A DNA stretch of 64,000 nucleotides from Acidobacteriota bacterium (GCA_021800255.1 JAJYZC010000007.1:40802-104801); one strand, 5' to 3'. Shown: positions 7,693 through 18,904, numbered from the stretch's first letter. A program made the numbers and translations. The notes: a model not told the origin generated them from the sequence alone.

Positions 7693-9124
7693 GGGCAGCC
7701 TCCGCGACGTGGATTCCGGCGAGCGCGGCAACGCGCTTGGATGCGACCGCCAGCGCGCGCTCAACCTGCCGGCGCGCGGTCCCGCCGGCTACATCGTGGC
7801 AGTCCAGCGTCGCCGCAAGCGTAACGGCGCGATAAAAGTCCTCGTCGAACTCGTCACCGAACTGGCGCAGCTCATCCAGCGCCAGTCCGTTCAGCTCCAC
7901 GCCCTTGTCCAGCGCATAGCGAACCGCATTGCCAATCTTCTCGTGCGCCGTGCGGAAGGGCACGCCCTTGCCCGCCAGATAGGTTGCTGCGGCCATGGCA
8001 TTTAGATAGCCGGACTGCGCGGCGAGATTCATGCGCTCTTTGTTGAATTGAAGGGCCGCGGTAAAGCGGGCGACGAGTGCGAGCATCTGCGGGACGAAAT
8101 CCGCGGCAAAGGCCGGCTCCTGGGTCTCCTGCATGTCCTTATTGTAGGCCAAGGGCAGACCCTTCAGTTGCATCGCAACGGCTTGCGCCGCGCCGTGAAT
8201 GCGGCCCACCTTGGCGCGGAGCAGCTCGGCCAGATCGGGGTTCTTCTTTTGCGGCATGGCGCTGGAGCCAGTTGAAAAGGCTTCCGGCAGCACAATAAAT
8301 CCGTACTCTGCGGTCGCAAAGAGCGCAATCTCCTCGGCAAAGCGGCTCAGGTGCAGACCAACAAAAGTGAGCGCCTGCAAGTACTCGAGAATGAAGTCGC
8401 GGTCGCTGGTCGCGTCGATGGAGTTGGCCGTGGGCGCGGTGAATCCCAGTTCGCGCGCTGCAACGGAGCGGTCGAGCGCCAGCGTGGCTCCGGCCAGCGC
8501 GCCTGCGCCCAGCGGGCACTCGTTCAGGCGCACAGCGCAATCGCGCAGACGGTCCGCGTCGCGCAGCGCCATCTCCACATAAGCCAGAAGCCAATGCGCA
8601 ACCAGCACCGGCTCGGCGCGCTGCATGTGCGTATAGCCCGGCATCGCTGCCTCGCCGGCAGCGCGCGCTTGTTCGAGCAGGGCGCTGGCCCACTGGGCAA
8701 GCCCGGTGACGGCAAGCCCGATCTGAGCGCGCACATACAGGCGCAGGCCGGTAGCGATCTGCTCGTTGCGGCTGCGGCCGGTGTGGAGCTTGCGGCCCAG
8801 CGAGCCAAGGCGTTCCACGAGCTTGAGCTCGACGAAGTGATGAATGTCTTCGGCAGCCGGGTGATCGCGCACCATCGCTTTGCCAGCTTCGGAGGCGTGC
8901 TCTGCGGCGATGGCGTCGAGCGCCGCGCGCAGCTCCGCTCCTTCACTTTTAGTCAGGATTCCTGCGGCACAGAGAGCGGATGCATGAGCCTTGCTGGCGG
9001 CGATCTCCTGCGGCAGCAGCCGCCAGTCGAAACCAATCGACCGCTGCCACGCCTCGAACTCCGCGTCCTGCGGCTCGCCAAAGCGCCCCGACCACATCTT
9101 TCCGGATTGTTGTTCGTTCGTCAT
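7679..9124 (-). CDS. argH: Argininosuccinate lyase
   Basis: A 481-residue product of normal length. It carries the fumarase/aspartase superfamily signature GSSAMPQKKNPD at about residue 290 (the catalytic Ser is in this loop), plus 'TGRSRNEQIAT' and 'GYTHMQRAEPV' blocks. It cleaves argininosuccinate to arginine and fumarate, the last step of the pathway, in the cytoplasm. It lies 20 bases after argG and its 3' end overlaps argA by 14 bases. Confidence 0.97.
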   Translation of the reverse strand: MTNEQQSGKMWSGRFGEPQDAEFEAWQRSIGFDWRLLPQEIAASKAHASALCAAGILTKSEGAELRAALDAIAAEHASEAGKAMVRDHPAAEDIHHFVELKLVERLGSLGRKLHTGRSRNEQIATGLRLYVRAQIGLAVTGLAQWASALLEQARAAGEAAMPGYTHMQRAEPVLVAHWLLAYVEMALRDADRLRDCAVRLNECPLGAGALAGATLALDRSVAARELGFTAPTANSIDATSDRDFILEYLQALTFVGLHLSRFAEEIALFATAEYGFIVLPEAFSTGSSAMPQKKNPDLAELLRAKVGRIHGAAQAVAMQLKGLPLAYNKDMQETQEPAFAADFVPQMLALVARFTAALQFNKERMNLAAQSGYLNAMAAATYLAGKGVPFRTAHEKIGNAVRYALDKGVELNGLALDELRQFGDEFDEDFYRAVTLAATLDCHDVAGGTARRQVERALAVASKRVAALAGIHVAEAAHAGA

Positions 9125-9144
9125 CTTCTTAAGCGCGCCTCATG

Positions 9145-10528
<1,384 letters not shown>

Positions 10529-10550
10529 CAATGAACTACGGAACAATGAT

Positions 10551-10619
10551 GGAGGTCTCGAGACCTCCGGAGAATGTTGAACAACTGTCTTCTCTGTTTG
10601 GAGTAAAGCCGCTCCAAAC
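10551..10619 (-). promoter_or_regulatory. Two strong palindromes in the argF-argG leader
   Basis: 10551-10568 is a perfect 18-base palindrome (GGAGGTCTCGAGACCTCC). 10596-10619 is a perfect 8-bp stem (GTTTGGAG / CTCCAAAC) with an 8-base loop. Neither is followed by a T-run in the direction of transcription, so they look more like processing, stability or protein-binding sites than terminators. They lie between argF and argG in an otherwise tightly packed operon. Confidence 0.45.
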
Positions 10620-10657
10620 GAAGAAGTATGAGATATCTTTGGTGCATGAACTCAGAT

Positions 10658-11740
10658 TCATAGCACTCGCGTTTGAAAGCCGCCAGGAGCACAGGCAGAA
10701 GGGCGATTGGCAGAGCTAAAAACTTCCACATTGGCCAACCCGCCCAGCAGCAGCAGCAACAGCGCCTTCTGCGCGTGCAGCCGGTTCTCGGCCTGGTCGA
10801 AGACGATCGACTGCGGCGAGTCGATCACCGCGTCGGTCACTTCCTCGTTGCGGCGCGCCGGCAGGCAGTGCATGAACACCGCCGTGGGCTTGGCCTTGGA
10901 CATGAGCGCCTCATTCACCTGAAACGGCCGGAAGATCGGCGCGCGCTTGGTGGATTCGTGCTCCATGCCCATGCTCACGCAGACATCGGTATATACCGCG
11001 TCGGCGCCTTCGACGGCCACCTGCGGGTCCTGGAGCAGCCGGACCTCGACTCCGTTCTTAGCGGCGATCTCGCGCGCGATGGTCACAATTTCAATGTCCG
11101 GCGAGTAGCCGCGCGGCGTGGCCACCGTGACGTTCACGGCCAGTTGTGCTCCGGTGAGCATGAGCGAATGGCAGACGTTGTTGCCGTCGCCTACAAAGGT
11201 GAAGTTGAGGCCCGCCACGGCGCCGAAGTGCTCTTCGAGGGTCATAAAATCGGCCAGCGCCTGGCACGGGTGCTCGAAGTCCGAAAGCGCGTTGATGACC
11301 GGGACGCGCGCGTTGGCGGCCATCTCGGTAATCGTGTCGTGCGCGTAGGTGCGCAGCACGATCACGTCGCACCATCGCTCCAGGTTGCGCGCCACGTCGG
11401 CGATGGTCTCACGCTCGCCCAGGGGCGAGTTGGTCTGATCGACGAAGATGGCGTTGCCGCCCATGGTGTTGATGCCGGTCTCGAAGGCCAGGCGTGTGCG
11501 CAGGCTGGCCTTCTCGAACATCAGCACCATCTGCTTGGCGTCCAGCGCATGGCGGTATTCGGCGGGCGAGCGCTTCACCTCGCGGCCCAGCTTGAGAATG
11601 GCGCGCACTTCGGCGCTCGAGAGATCGGCGATGGAGCACAGGTCTTCGCCGGCCATGCGCGCGGCGGCGGCCAGCACGTCCGGGTCCTTCTCCACCGGAA
11701 TGGCTGCGGCGGGACGTTCCATAGTGGCTCTGCTAGGCAT
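10658..11740 (-). CDS. argF: Ornithine carbamoyltransferase
   Basis: A 360-residue product from the ATG at 11740, which overlaps the end of argD by 8 bases. The carbamoyl-phosphate motif reads SLRTR (usual S-T-R-T-R), followed by the ornithine-side HPCQALADF and MHCLPARRNEE motifs and VFDQAENR. It makes citrulline from ornithine and carbamoyl phosphate. The Thr-to-Leu change in the first motif is also known in transcarbamylases that take acylated substrates, but HCLPA and the operon context favour ordinary ornithine. The C-terminus has about 25 residues beyond the usual final helix (after LLLLLLGGLANVEV), of no recognised role. Confidence 0.93.
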   Translation of the reverse strand: MPSRATMERPAAAIPVEKDPDVLAAAARMAGEDLCSIADLSSAEVRAILKLGREVKRSPAEYRHALDAKQMVLMFEKASLRTRLAFETGINTMGGNAIFVDQTNSPLGERETIADVARNLERWCDVIVLRTYAHDTITEMAANARVPVINALSDFEHPCQALADFMTLEEHFGAVAGLNFTFVGDGNNVCHSLMLTGAQLAVNVTVATPRGYSPDIEIVTIAREIAAKNGVEVRLLQDPQVAVEGADAVYTDVCVSMGMEHESTKRAPIFRPFQVNEALMSKAKPTAVFMHCLPARRNEEVTDAVIDSPQSIVFDQAENRLHAQKALLLLLLGGLANVEVFSSANRPSACAPGGFQTRVL

Positions 11741-12989
11741 GATGTTGTCCTCCTGCGGATGCGGCTCCGGCCTGCGCGGCGGCGTATTCAGTGAAAATCT
11801 CGTCCAGCGCCGAGATGGCTGCGTCCACGTGCGCGCGCTCAAGAATGTAAGGCGGCAAGAAACGCAGCACCGTTTCGCTGGTGCAGTTGATGAGGATGCG
11901 GCGCTTGAACATCTCCGCGGCAGCGCGCTTGGCCAGCTCTGCGGAGTCCAGCTCGGCGGCGACCATCAAACCTTTGCCCCGCACCTCAGTGATGCAGGCG
12001 TGGCGCCGGCCGAGCGCGCGCAACTGCTCCTGGAAGTAGCCGCCCACCGCTGTGGCGTTCGCCAGCAAGCCTTCCTTTTCTATAGCGCCGATGACGGCGA
12101 TGGCCACGGCGCAGGCCAGCGGTCCTCCGCCAAAGGTGCTGCCATGCATCCCCGGATGAATGGCTCGCGCCACCTCCTCGGAGCACAGAACTGCTCCCAG
12201 GGGAAGGCCCCCCGCCAAAGGCTTGGCGAAGGTGGTCACGTCGGGCAGAATCCCGTAATGCTGATAGGCGCACCATTTGCCGGTGCGGCCCATGCCGGCC
12301 TGAATCTCGTCCGCGATGAGCAGCGCGCCGGTAGAGCTGGCAAGCGCGCGCGCCTCGGCCAAAAACTCCTGCGTCAGCGGGCGCACACCGCCCTCGCCCT
12401 GGATGGCCTCAACCAGAATCGCGCAAACCTCGCTCGAAAACCTGGCGCGCAGATCGGCTGTATCATTCAAGCGCACAAACTCCACGCCCGGAACCACGGG
12501 CGCGAAGGGCGCGCGGTATTTCTCCTTGTGCGTGGTGGAGACGGCGCCGAAGGTGCGGCCGTGAAAGCCCTGCTCCAGGGCCAGAAACTTGGTTCCAACC
12601 GTCTTGCCTTCGCTACGACGCAATCCCGCATACGCGCGCGCCAGCTTGAGCGCGCCCTCCCATGCCTCGGCGCCGGAGTTGGCGAAGAAGACGCGATCCA
12701 GGCCGGTGCGCTCGGTCAGCCGCAGCGCCAGCTCCGCCTGCCCCTCGTGATAGTAGAGGTTCGAGGTATGAATCAGGGCGCGGCTCTGGCGGTTGATGGC
12801 GTCCACAATGGCAGGGTGGTTGTAACCCAGCGCGTTGACGCCGATGCCGCTAAGCAGATCGAGATAGCGGTTGCCCTGTTCGTCGATCAGGTGCACGCCC
12901 TCGCCGCCCACAAAAAGAACCGGACTGCGGTCGTAAGTGGAAAGCAAAAGCCGCGCTTCGGCGGCGCGAATCTCTTCGAGTTTTGTCAC
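11733..12989 (-). CDS. argD: Acetylornithine aminotransferase
   Basis: A 418-residue class-III PLP aminotransferase. The PLP Asp is in ADEIQAGMG (about Asp227) and the Schiff-base Lys in FAKPLAGG (about Lys256); NSGAEAWEGALKLAR binds the cofactor phosphate. It converts N-acetylglutamate semialdehyde to N-acetylornithine. It lies 15 bases after argB and overlaps argF by 8 bases. No argE or argJ, needed for the next deacetylation step, is in the operon. Confidence 0.94.
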   Translation of the reverse strand: MTKLEEIRAAEARLLLSTYDRSPVLFVGGEGVHLIDEQGNRYLDLLSGIGVNALGYNHPAIVDAINRQSRALIHTSNLYYHEGQAELALRLTERTGLDRVFFANSGAEAWEGALKLARAYAGLRRSEGKTVGTKFLALEQGFHGRTFGAVSTTHKEKYRAPFAPVVPGVEFVRLNDTADLRARFSSEVCAILVEAIQGEGGVRPLTQEFLAEARALASSTGALLIADEIQAGMGRTGKWCAYQHYGILPDVTTFAKPLAGGLPLGAVLCSEEVARAIHPGMHGSTFGGGPLACAVAIAVIGAIEKEGLLANATAVGGYFQEQLRALGRRHACITEVRGKGLMVAAELDSAELAKRAAAEMFKRRILINCTSETVLRFLPPYILERAHVDAAISALDEIFTEYAAAQAGAASAGGQHHA

Positions 12990-13004
12990 TTCGTCTTAGC
13001 CTCC

Positions 13005-13787
13005 TCAGGCCACCATCACCTCAGTGCCGTGGGTTACGCGCGCGCTGCACAGGTCGGGCAGCGCGCCGGCCGCCTCGGCGGGCAAAATGCGCACGCGCTT
13101 GACGCCGTTCAATAGGGCTTCGCGGCAGGCGGCCAGCTTGGGCAGCATTCCTCCGGAGATCACCGCCCCCTGGGCCATCTCGGCGATCTGGTCGATGGAG
13201 AGCCAGCGCAGCACCTCTCCATCTGCCCCTTTCACGCCCGGAACGTCGGTGAGAAAGACCAGAGCGTCAGCGCGGCAGGCGATGGCGCAGGCCGCCGCCA
13301 TCTCGTCGGCGTTGATGTTGTAATACTCGCCGTCAAACCCCAAAGCCATCGAGCAGAGCACGGGCACGCCGTTCAACTGCCAGATGGCCTCAATCCAGCG
13401 TGGATCGCTGGCCGCGATTTCGCCCACGTAGCCGAGATCGGGCGCGCTGCGTTTTTTGCGGGCGCGGAAGAGCAGGCCGTCGCCGCCCGAAAGACCGACC
13501 GCCGCCTGCCCCTGCGCGCCCAGAGCCGCCACCAAGCCTTTGTTCACGCGCCCCGCAAAGACCATCAGCGCCACATCGCGGGTTTCAGCGTCGGTGATGC
13601 GCAGACCGTCGATGAACTGGCTTTGCTTGCCCATCGCCTTCAGGGTGCGGGTGAGCTGCGCGCCGCCGCCGTGCACCACGGCCACCTGATGGCCGTCGCG
13701 CACCAGCTCCGCGATGGCGCGCGTGCAGCCTTCCAGAAGCGCCGGCGCTTCCAAACCCGCTCCGCCCAATTTGACGACGTACTTCAT
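13005..13787 (-). CDS. argB: Acetylglutamate kinase
   Basis: A 260-residue amino-acid-kinase-fold protein. It starts MKYVVKLGGAG (nucleotide-binding Lys and Gly-rich loop) and has VHGGGAQL for acetylglutamate. The ATG at 13787 overlaps the argC stop by 4 bases (ATGA), which implies coupled translation. An upstream in-frame extension exists but overlaps argC and is not conserved-looking. It phosphorylates N-acetylglutamate, usually the arginine-inhibited step; the N-terminal helix typical of feedback-inhibited hexameric enzymes is absent here, so inhibition may act elsewhere. Confidence 0.94.
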   Translation of the reverse strand: MKYVVKLGGAGLEAPALLEGCTRAIAELVRDGHQVAVVHGGGAQLTRTLKAMGKQSQFIDGLRITDAETRDVALMVFAGRVNKGLVAALGAQGQAAVGLSGGDGLLFRARKKRSAPDLGYVGEIAASDPRWIEAIWQLNGVPVLCSMALGFDGEYYNINADEMAAACAIACRADALVFLTDVPGVKGADGEVLRWLSIDQIAEMAQGAVISGGMLPKLAACREALLNGVKRVRILPAEAAGALPDLCSARVTHGTEVMVA

Positions 13788-14851
13788 TCCAGTCCCTCCG
13801 CTTCGGGCCAGCCCAGCATCACATTCAGATTCTGCACCGCCTGGCCCGCCGCGCCCTTCAAGAGATTGTCGAGGCAACTGACAATCACCGCTCGCCGGCC
13901 GCCTCCATCGAGCTGGAATCCGATGTCCGCGTAGTTGGTGCGCACCGAGTACTGAATCTGCGGCAGCGCATGATCGTAGAGCCGGACCATGGGGCACGAA
14001 GAAAAGAAATCGCGATAGACCTGCGCCACGCCAGCCCGCGTTTGCGGCTCCTTGAAGTGAACGTAAACGGTGGACAAAATTCCGCGCGGAATCGGCAGCA
14101 GGTGCGGCGTAAACACCATCTCGTCTGCCGTGAGGCCAAGCTGCTCCAGCAGCTCGCCGGTGTGGCGATGGGTGAAGACCGCGTAGGCCGAGAGGTTGTC
14201 GGCGGCGTACATGAAGTGCGTCTTGGCCGTGGGCGCCTTGCCGGCTCCGCTCACGCCGCTCTTGGAGTCGGCGATAATGCCTCGGTCGAGATCCACCAGA
14301 CCAGCCGTAAGAAGCGGCTTGAGCGGCAGAATCACCGAGGTTGCATAGCAGCCGGGGTTAGCCACCAGACGCGCGCCGTCAATCCGCTCGCGGTGCAGCT
14401 CAGGCAGGCCATAAACGGACTGCTCCTGGATGGCAGCGGCTCTTTCCGAGCCTTCATCCTCGAAGGCGTAGACGGCGCGGTTTCTGGCCTCAGTCAGACG
14501 CCACGCGGCGCTCAGGTCGATGACCCTCAGACCGCGTTCGAGGGCTTCAGGAACCCAGGCGCGCGACTGCTCGTGAGGCGTGGCGAGGAAGAGCACATCG
14601 ACGCCGCGATCGGCTAAAAGCTGCCACGAAAAGGGCTCGAGCTTCAGCTTGCCATTACCGCCGGAATCAGCCAACTGGGGATGAATCTCGACTAGGGGTA
14701 CTCCGCCGCGCGCCAGGTCCTTCTCTTCCACGCGGCCGGCAAACACGGGAGCCGTGGAACGCAGCCGCGGATGACGCAGCAGCAGCCGCGCCAGCTCCGC
14801 GCCGGCATAGCCCGTCACGCCGATCACGGCGGTCTGAATGGTTTCCTTCAT
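13784..14851 (-). CDS. argC: N-acetyl-gamma-glutamyl-phosphate reductase
   Basis: A 355-residue product. The NADP-binding GVTGYAGAEL is at residues 11-20 and the catalytic Cys168 is in ANPGCYATS. It reduces N-acetylglutamyl phosphate to the semialdehyde. It overlaps the argR stop and the argB start by 4 bases each (ATGA type), so argR, argC and argB are tightly coupled. Confidence 0.96.
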   Translation of the reverse strand: MKETIQTAVIGVTGYAGAELARLLLRHPRLRSTAPVFAGRVEEKDLARGGVPLVEIHPQLADSGGNGKLKLEPFSWQLLADRGVDVLFLATPHEQSRAWVPEALERGLRVIDLSAAWRLTEARNRAVYAFEDEGSERAAAIQEQSVYGLPELHRERIDGARLVANPGCYATSVILPLKPLLTAGLVDLDRGIIADSKSGVSGAGKAPTAKTHFMYAADNLSAYAVFTHRHTGELLEQLGLTADEMVFTPHLLPIPRGILSTVYVHFKEPQTRAGVAQVYRDFFSSCPMVRLYDHALPQIQYSVRTNYADIGFQLDGGGRRAVIVSCLDNLLKGAAGQAVQNLNVMLGWPEAEGLE

Positions 14852-15306
14852 GCGGTCAACATCGCTTTCATCCGGGCCTCCACGCCGGCAGCGCGGCGCT
14901 GGTCAGAGCAGATAATCAAAATGGTATCGTCTCCCGCCACCGTGCCCACCACCTCCGGCCATCCCTCGCGGTCCAGGGCCGCGGCTACCGGCTGCGCCCC
15001 GCCCATCACCGTGCCCACCACCACCTGATTCATCGCCCGGCGTACCCGCAGCGCGAAACTCGCAAACATCTCCCTCAACGAGGGCGGGCTGGAGTCTTCT
15101 CCTGGCGCGGCCGCGTCAGCGTGCCTGTTGAGCAGCGAATAGCCGCCGGGCCCCTTGAAAAGCCGCAGTTCGTGAATATCGCGCGAAAGCGTGGCCTGCG
15201 TCACCCGGAAGCCGCGGCGGCGCAGTTTGCGGCGCAGCTCATCCTGGCTGGCCACCAGGGAACTGGATACGAGATCCCGTATTGCGTTCAAACGCTGGTC
15301 TTTCAT
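14848..15306 (-). CDS. argR: Arginine repressor
   Basis: A 152-residue product from the ATG at 15306. The N-terminal winged helix is typical (ELRRKLRRRGFRVTQATLSR about residues 19-38). The C-terminal half carries the arginine-binding oligomerisation domain (GTVAGDDTILIICSD). With arginine it binds ARG boxes; tandem boxes overlap its own promoter (15364-15400), so the whole operon is predicted to be autorepressed. Being the first gene of the operon it controls is common in AhrC/ArgR systems. Confidence 0.95.
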   Translation of the reverse strand: MKDQRLNAIRDLVSSSLVASQDELRRKLRRRGFRVTQATLSRDIHELRLFKGPGGYSLLNRHADAAAPGEDSSPPSLREMFASFALRVRRAMNQVVVGTVMGGAQPVAAALDREGWPEVVGTVAGDDTILIICSDQRRAAGVEARMKAMLTA

Positions 15307-15363
15307 AACCGGCTTTCTCTTCTCACGGGCCAGCAAAGGACAAGCCCCGCGCGCAGTCGCATC

Positions 15364-15400
15364 ACGAATAAATATACAGTAAAACGCATAAGTATGCAAT
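15364..15400 (-). promoter_or_regulatory. arg operon promoter with two tandem ARG boxes
   Basis: On the minus strand: -35 TTGCAT (15399-15394), 17-base spacer, -10 TATATT (15376-15371). Two ARG-box-like palindromes cover these elements: GCATAAGTATGC (15386-15397, perfect 5-bp arms) over the -35 and GAATAAATATAC (15366-15377) over the -10. Their centres are 20 bases apart, the spacing expected for one ArgR hexamer on tandem boxes. Confidence 0.75.
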
Positions 15401-15544
15401 GGCCGGGTATGGCGCGCGTTCCGGGGCGGCGATGAGATTCGCTCCGGAACGCAGCCCCATTTGACTTCCTCAAGCTTGAATTTTGATTGCCCTTACCGGC
15501 ATCCATGTGCAATAAACGAATCTATGTGTCGAGGGAGGGTGAAG

Positions 15545-18500
15545 ATGAAAAGCTTTCATGTGGGACTAAGATTCCTGATGGCGGCGGCATTCTTATTGCC
15601 GGCCGGGGCGCTCCGGGCAGCGCAGCCGCTGTTGCTTCTGCAAGCGCCCACCGTGAGCAAAACGCAAATCGCCTTCGAATATGGCGGCGACATCTGGATC
15701 GTGAACCGGAAGGGCGGCGTGGCGCACCGTCTGGTGACGGGCAGCGATCAGTTGAGCGGGCCTATCTTCTCCCCAGACGGCTCGATGATCGCCTATTCCG
15801 GGGTCTTCAACGGCAACCAGGATGTTTACGTTGTCCCCGCTGACGGCGGCCAGCCTACGCGCCTTACCTATTTTCCCGGCCCCGATGTCGCCGTGGGCTG
15901 GACGCCCGACGGCAAAAGCGTGCTCTTTCGTTCCAACCGCTACAGTTACTCGGATCCCGATCAGCTCTTCACCGTGCCCGTCACCGGCGGTTTCCCCTCC
16001 GAACTGCCCCTGCCGATGGCGGAGCGCGGCTCCTATTCGTCCGGCGGCACGCACCTGGCTTACGTTCCCAACTTCCAATGGGAGCCTTTTTGGAGAGGCT
16101 ATCGCGGCGGACAGACGACGCCCATCTGGATCGCCAACCTGGCCGATTCAAGCGTGGTTAAAATTCCGCGTCCCAACTCCAACGACAGCGACCCCATGTG
16201 GGTCGGCAAGACAGTTTACTTTTTGTCCGACCGCGCCGGCCCAATCACGCTTTTCGCGTACAACACTGAAACCCGGAAAGTCACCCAGGTCCTCAACAAT
16301 TCCGGCTTTGATATCACCTCCGCCTCGGCCGGACCTGGAGCTATCGTGTATTCGCAGTTCGGCCAGATTTATCTTTACAGCCTCAAGTCGCACCGCTCGC
16401 GCCTGGTCCCGATCAGGGTTGCGGGCGATATGCCCCAACTCCAACCCCACTTTGAAAAAGTGGCCGCGCAGATTCGGAGTTTTGACATCTCGCCCACTGG
16501 CGTGAGGGCGCTCTTTGAGGCTCACGGCGAGATCCTTACCGTCCCAACCAAACACGGCGACATTCGTAATCTGACCAACAGCCCAGGCGTCGAAGACCGC
16601 GACCCCGCGTGGTCGCCGGACGGCAAGTCTATCGCCTACTTTTCCGACCGCTTTGGCGAGTACGATCTGCGCATTCGCAATCAAACCGGTCTGGGACCCG
16701 TTCAAACCATCCATCTGGGAAACCCTGCGGCCTTTTATTACCAGCTCTCGTGGTCGCCGGATAGCAAAAAACTCGCCTTCAGTGATTCGGCGCTGCACTT
16801 GTGGGTAGTGGACCTCGCCCATCCCAAGCCAGTCTTGGTCGATACCGATCTCTACGACACGCCCCTGCATGAATTCGACCAGACCTGGTCTCCTGACAGT
16901 GATTGGCTCGCCTACACCAAGCAGCTCACAAACCATTTGCGCGCCGTGTTTGTCTATTCCTTCGTCTCCCGCAGTGCCACCCAGATTACAGACGGCATGA
17001 GCGATTGTCTGTATCCCAACTTCGATAAAAGCGGCAAATACATTTACTTCACCTCCAGCACCAACATGGGCCTGACCACGGGCTGGCTCGACATGACCAG
17101 CGAGGCTCATCCCGTCACCCGCAGCGTATACGTCGTGGTCCTCCGCAAGACCCAGCCTTCACCGCTGGCGCCCGAGCCAGGCAACGAAAAAGTGAAACCG
17201 CCTTCTGCGAGCGGTCCGGGCGCGGCCACGGCCAACAAAGGTGCGACTGCGGGTAAGAAAGAAGCGCCTGCGGCCAAGAAAGAAGCGAAGAACAAGCCGG
17301 TCAAGGTGCAGATCGACTTTGCCGGCATCCTCCAGCGCACGCTCGCCTTGCCCATTCCTCCCGGCCGTTATCAATCCCTCTCTGCGGGCAAGGCGGGGGA
17401 GTTATTTCTGGTGCGCGCGCCCACGGTCAACCCCATGTACGGCGGCCTGATGAGCCCTCCCACAACCGATGTGGTGAAATTTGACCTCAAATCCCGCAAG
17501 ACCACAACCCTTCTCACCGGCGTCTCGGCCTTCGCTCTATCCTTCGACGGCAGCAAGATGCTCTACGGCCAGGGCCCTCCAGGGCATGAAACTTGGTTCA
17601 TCAACCCCACCGCAGCTCCTCCCAAGCCGGGAGCAGGCATGTTGAAGACCGCCGCTATGCAGGTGTACGTCGTTCCGCGAGAAGAGTGGAAGGAGATGTA
17701 TTACGACGCCTGGCGGGTTGAGCGCGCCTTCTTTCCCGACCCGAACTACCACGGCCTCAATATCGACGCCGCTGAGAAGGAGTTTGCCGCCTACTTGCCC
17801 GGCATCGCCAGCCGCGACGGACTGACCTTCCTGTTCCGGGAAATGTTCAGTTATCTGACCGTCGGGCACATGTTTGTAGGCGGCGGGTACGAGCCCAAGC
17901 AGACTCCGGTTTCAGTGGGCCTGCTCGGCGCCGACTATCAGATCAAGAACAACCGCTATCAGTTCACCAAAATTTACAACGGCGAGAATTGGAACCCGCA
18001 GATCCACGCGCCGCTTACCCAGCCGGGCGTGAATGTAAAGACCGGCGAGTACCTGCTGGCGGTCAACGGCCGCGAGCTTTACGGAACCGACAACATCTAC
18101 AGCTTTTTCCTGAATCTTGCCGGCCAGCAAACGGTGTTGAGAGTCGGCCCCAACCCCAGCGATAAAGGCTCGCGTCTGGTGACCGTAATCCCGGTGGCCA
18201 GCGAACACGCCCTGCGCAACCTGGCGTGGATTGCCCACAACCAGCGCAAGGTGGATCAACTGAGCGGCGGCAAGCTGGCTTATGTTTATTTGCCCGACAC
18301 GGCCTTTGGCGGCTTCACCAACTTCAATCGCTATTTCTTTTCCCAAGTGAATAAGGAGGGGGTGATTCTCGACGAGCGGTTCAACCATGGCGGCCAGCTT
18401 GCCGACTACATCATCATGTTTCTGAATCGCAGGCCCATGTCCATTCAGGAAACCCGGCACGGCCAGCCCTACGTGGAGCCGCCGGAGGCGATCTTCGGTC

Positions 18501-18904
18501 CCAAAGTCATGATTATCAACCAATTCTCCGGCTCAGGCGGCGACGCCATGCCCTGGTATTTCAGGCAGGCCCATCTTGGGCCGCTCGTGGGCGTGCGCAC
18601 CTGGGGCGGGTTATACGGCTGGGGCGGTATGCCCATCCTTATGGATGGCGGTTTCGTCTCTGATCCCCGCTGGGCTCTGGGCGGGCTCGATGGCCATTGG
18701 GTCGTGGAGGGTCACGGCATCGCACCGGACATTCGAGTGTGGCAGGATCCCAAGCTCGTGCGCGAGGGGCAGGACCCCCAGCTAGACAAGGCGGTTGCGG
18801 TAGCTATGGAGCAGATCAAAGAACACCCGCTGCCCCACTACATTCCGCCGCCGTTCCCCAATAACCATCCCTACCTTCCGCCCCTGCCCCAAGGGCAGCA
18901 ATGA
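15545..18904 (+). CDS. Tricorn-like exported S41 protease
   Basis: A 1119-residue product from the ATG at 15545 (purine-rich GGAGGGTGAAG upstream), with a signal peptide ending near ALRAAQ. Layout: PD40/WD40-type beta-propeller repeats, about residues 40-530 (many SPDGK..AYxSDR units); a Lys/Ala/Pro-rich linker about 537-588; a C1-type segment about 700-780; a PDZ-like domain about 797-875; and an S41 peptidase domain with FSGSGGDAMP (Ser about 993) and a VVEGHGIAPD block (Glu about 1056). Known role of the family: Tricorn cuts peptides released by other proteases. The export signal suggests periplasmic or extracellular peptide use. Divergent from the arg operon. Confidence 0.9.
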   Translation: MKSFHVGLRFLMAAAFLLPAGALRAAQPLLLLQAPTVSKTQIAFEYGGDIWIVNRKGGVAHRLVTGSDQLSGPIFSPDGSMIAYSGVFNGNQDVYVVPADGGQPTRLTYFPGPDVAVGWTPDGKSVLFRSNRYSYSDPDQLFTVPVTGGFPSELPLPMAERGSYSSGGTHLAYVPNFQWEPFWRGYRGGQTTPIWIANLADSSVVKIPRPNSNDSDPMWVGKTVYFLSDRAGPITLFAYNTETRKVTQVLNNSGFDITSASAGPGAIVYSQFGQIYLYSLKSHRSRLVPIRVAGDMPQLQPHFEKVAAQIRSFDISPTGVRALFEAHGEILTVPTKHGDIRNLTNSPGVEDRDPAWSPDGKSIAYFSDRFGEYDLRIRNQTGLGPVQTIHLGNPAAFYYQLSWSPDSKKLAFSDSALHLWVVDLAHPKPVLVDTDLYDTPLHEFDQTWSPDSDWLAYTKQLTNHLRAVFVYSFVSRSATQITDGMSDCLYPNFDKSGKYIYFTSSTNMGLTTGWLDMTSEAHPVTRSVYVVVLRKTQPSPLAPEPGNEKVKPPSASGPGAATANKGATAGKKEAPAAKKEAKNKPVKVQIDFAGILQRTLALPIPPGRYQSLSAGKAGELFLVRAPTVNPMYGGLMSPPTTDVVKFDLKSRKTTTLLTGVSAFALSFDGSKMLYGQGPPGHETWFINPTAAPPKPGAGMLKTAAMQVYVVPREEWKEMYYDAWRVERAFFPDPNYHGLNIDAAEKEFAAYLPGIASRDGLTFLFREMFSYLTVGHMFVGGGYEPKQTPVSVGLLGADYQIKNNRYQFTKIYNGENWNPQIHAPLTQPGVNVKTGEYLLAVNGRELYGTDNIYSFFLNLAGQQTVLRVGPNPSDKGSRLVTVIPVASEHALRNLAWIAHNQRKVDQLSGGKLAYVYLPDTAFGGFTNFNRYFFSQVNKEGVILDERFNHGGQLADYIIMFLNRRPMSIQETRHGQPYVEPPEAIFGPKVMIINQFSGSGGDAMPWYFRQAHLGPLVGVRTWGGLYGWGGMPILMDGGFVSDPRWALGGLDGHWVVEGHGIAPDIRVWQDPKLVREGQDPQLDKAVAVAMEQIKEHPLPHYIPPPFPNNHPYLPPLPQGQQ

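Noticed and set aside
13821..13997. Upstream extension of argB
   Set aside because: Overlaps argC in another frame and has no conserved character; the ATGA-coupled start at 13787 fits better.
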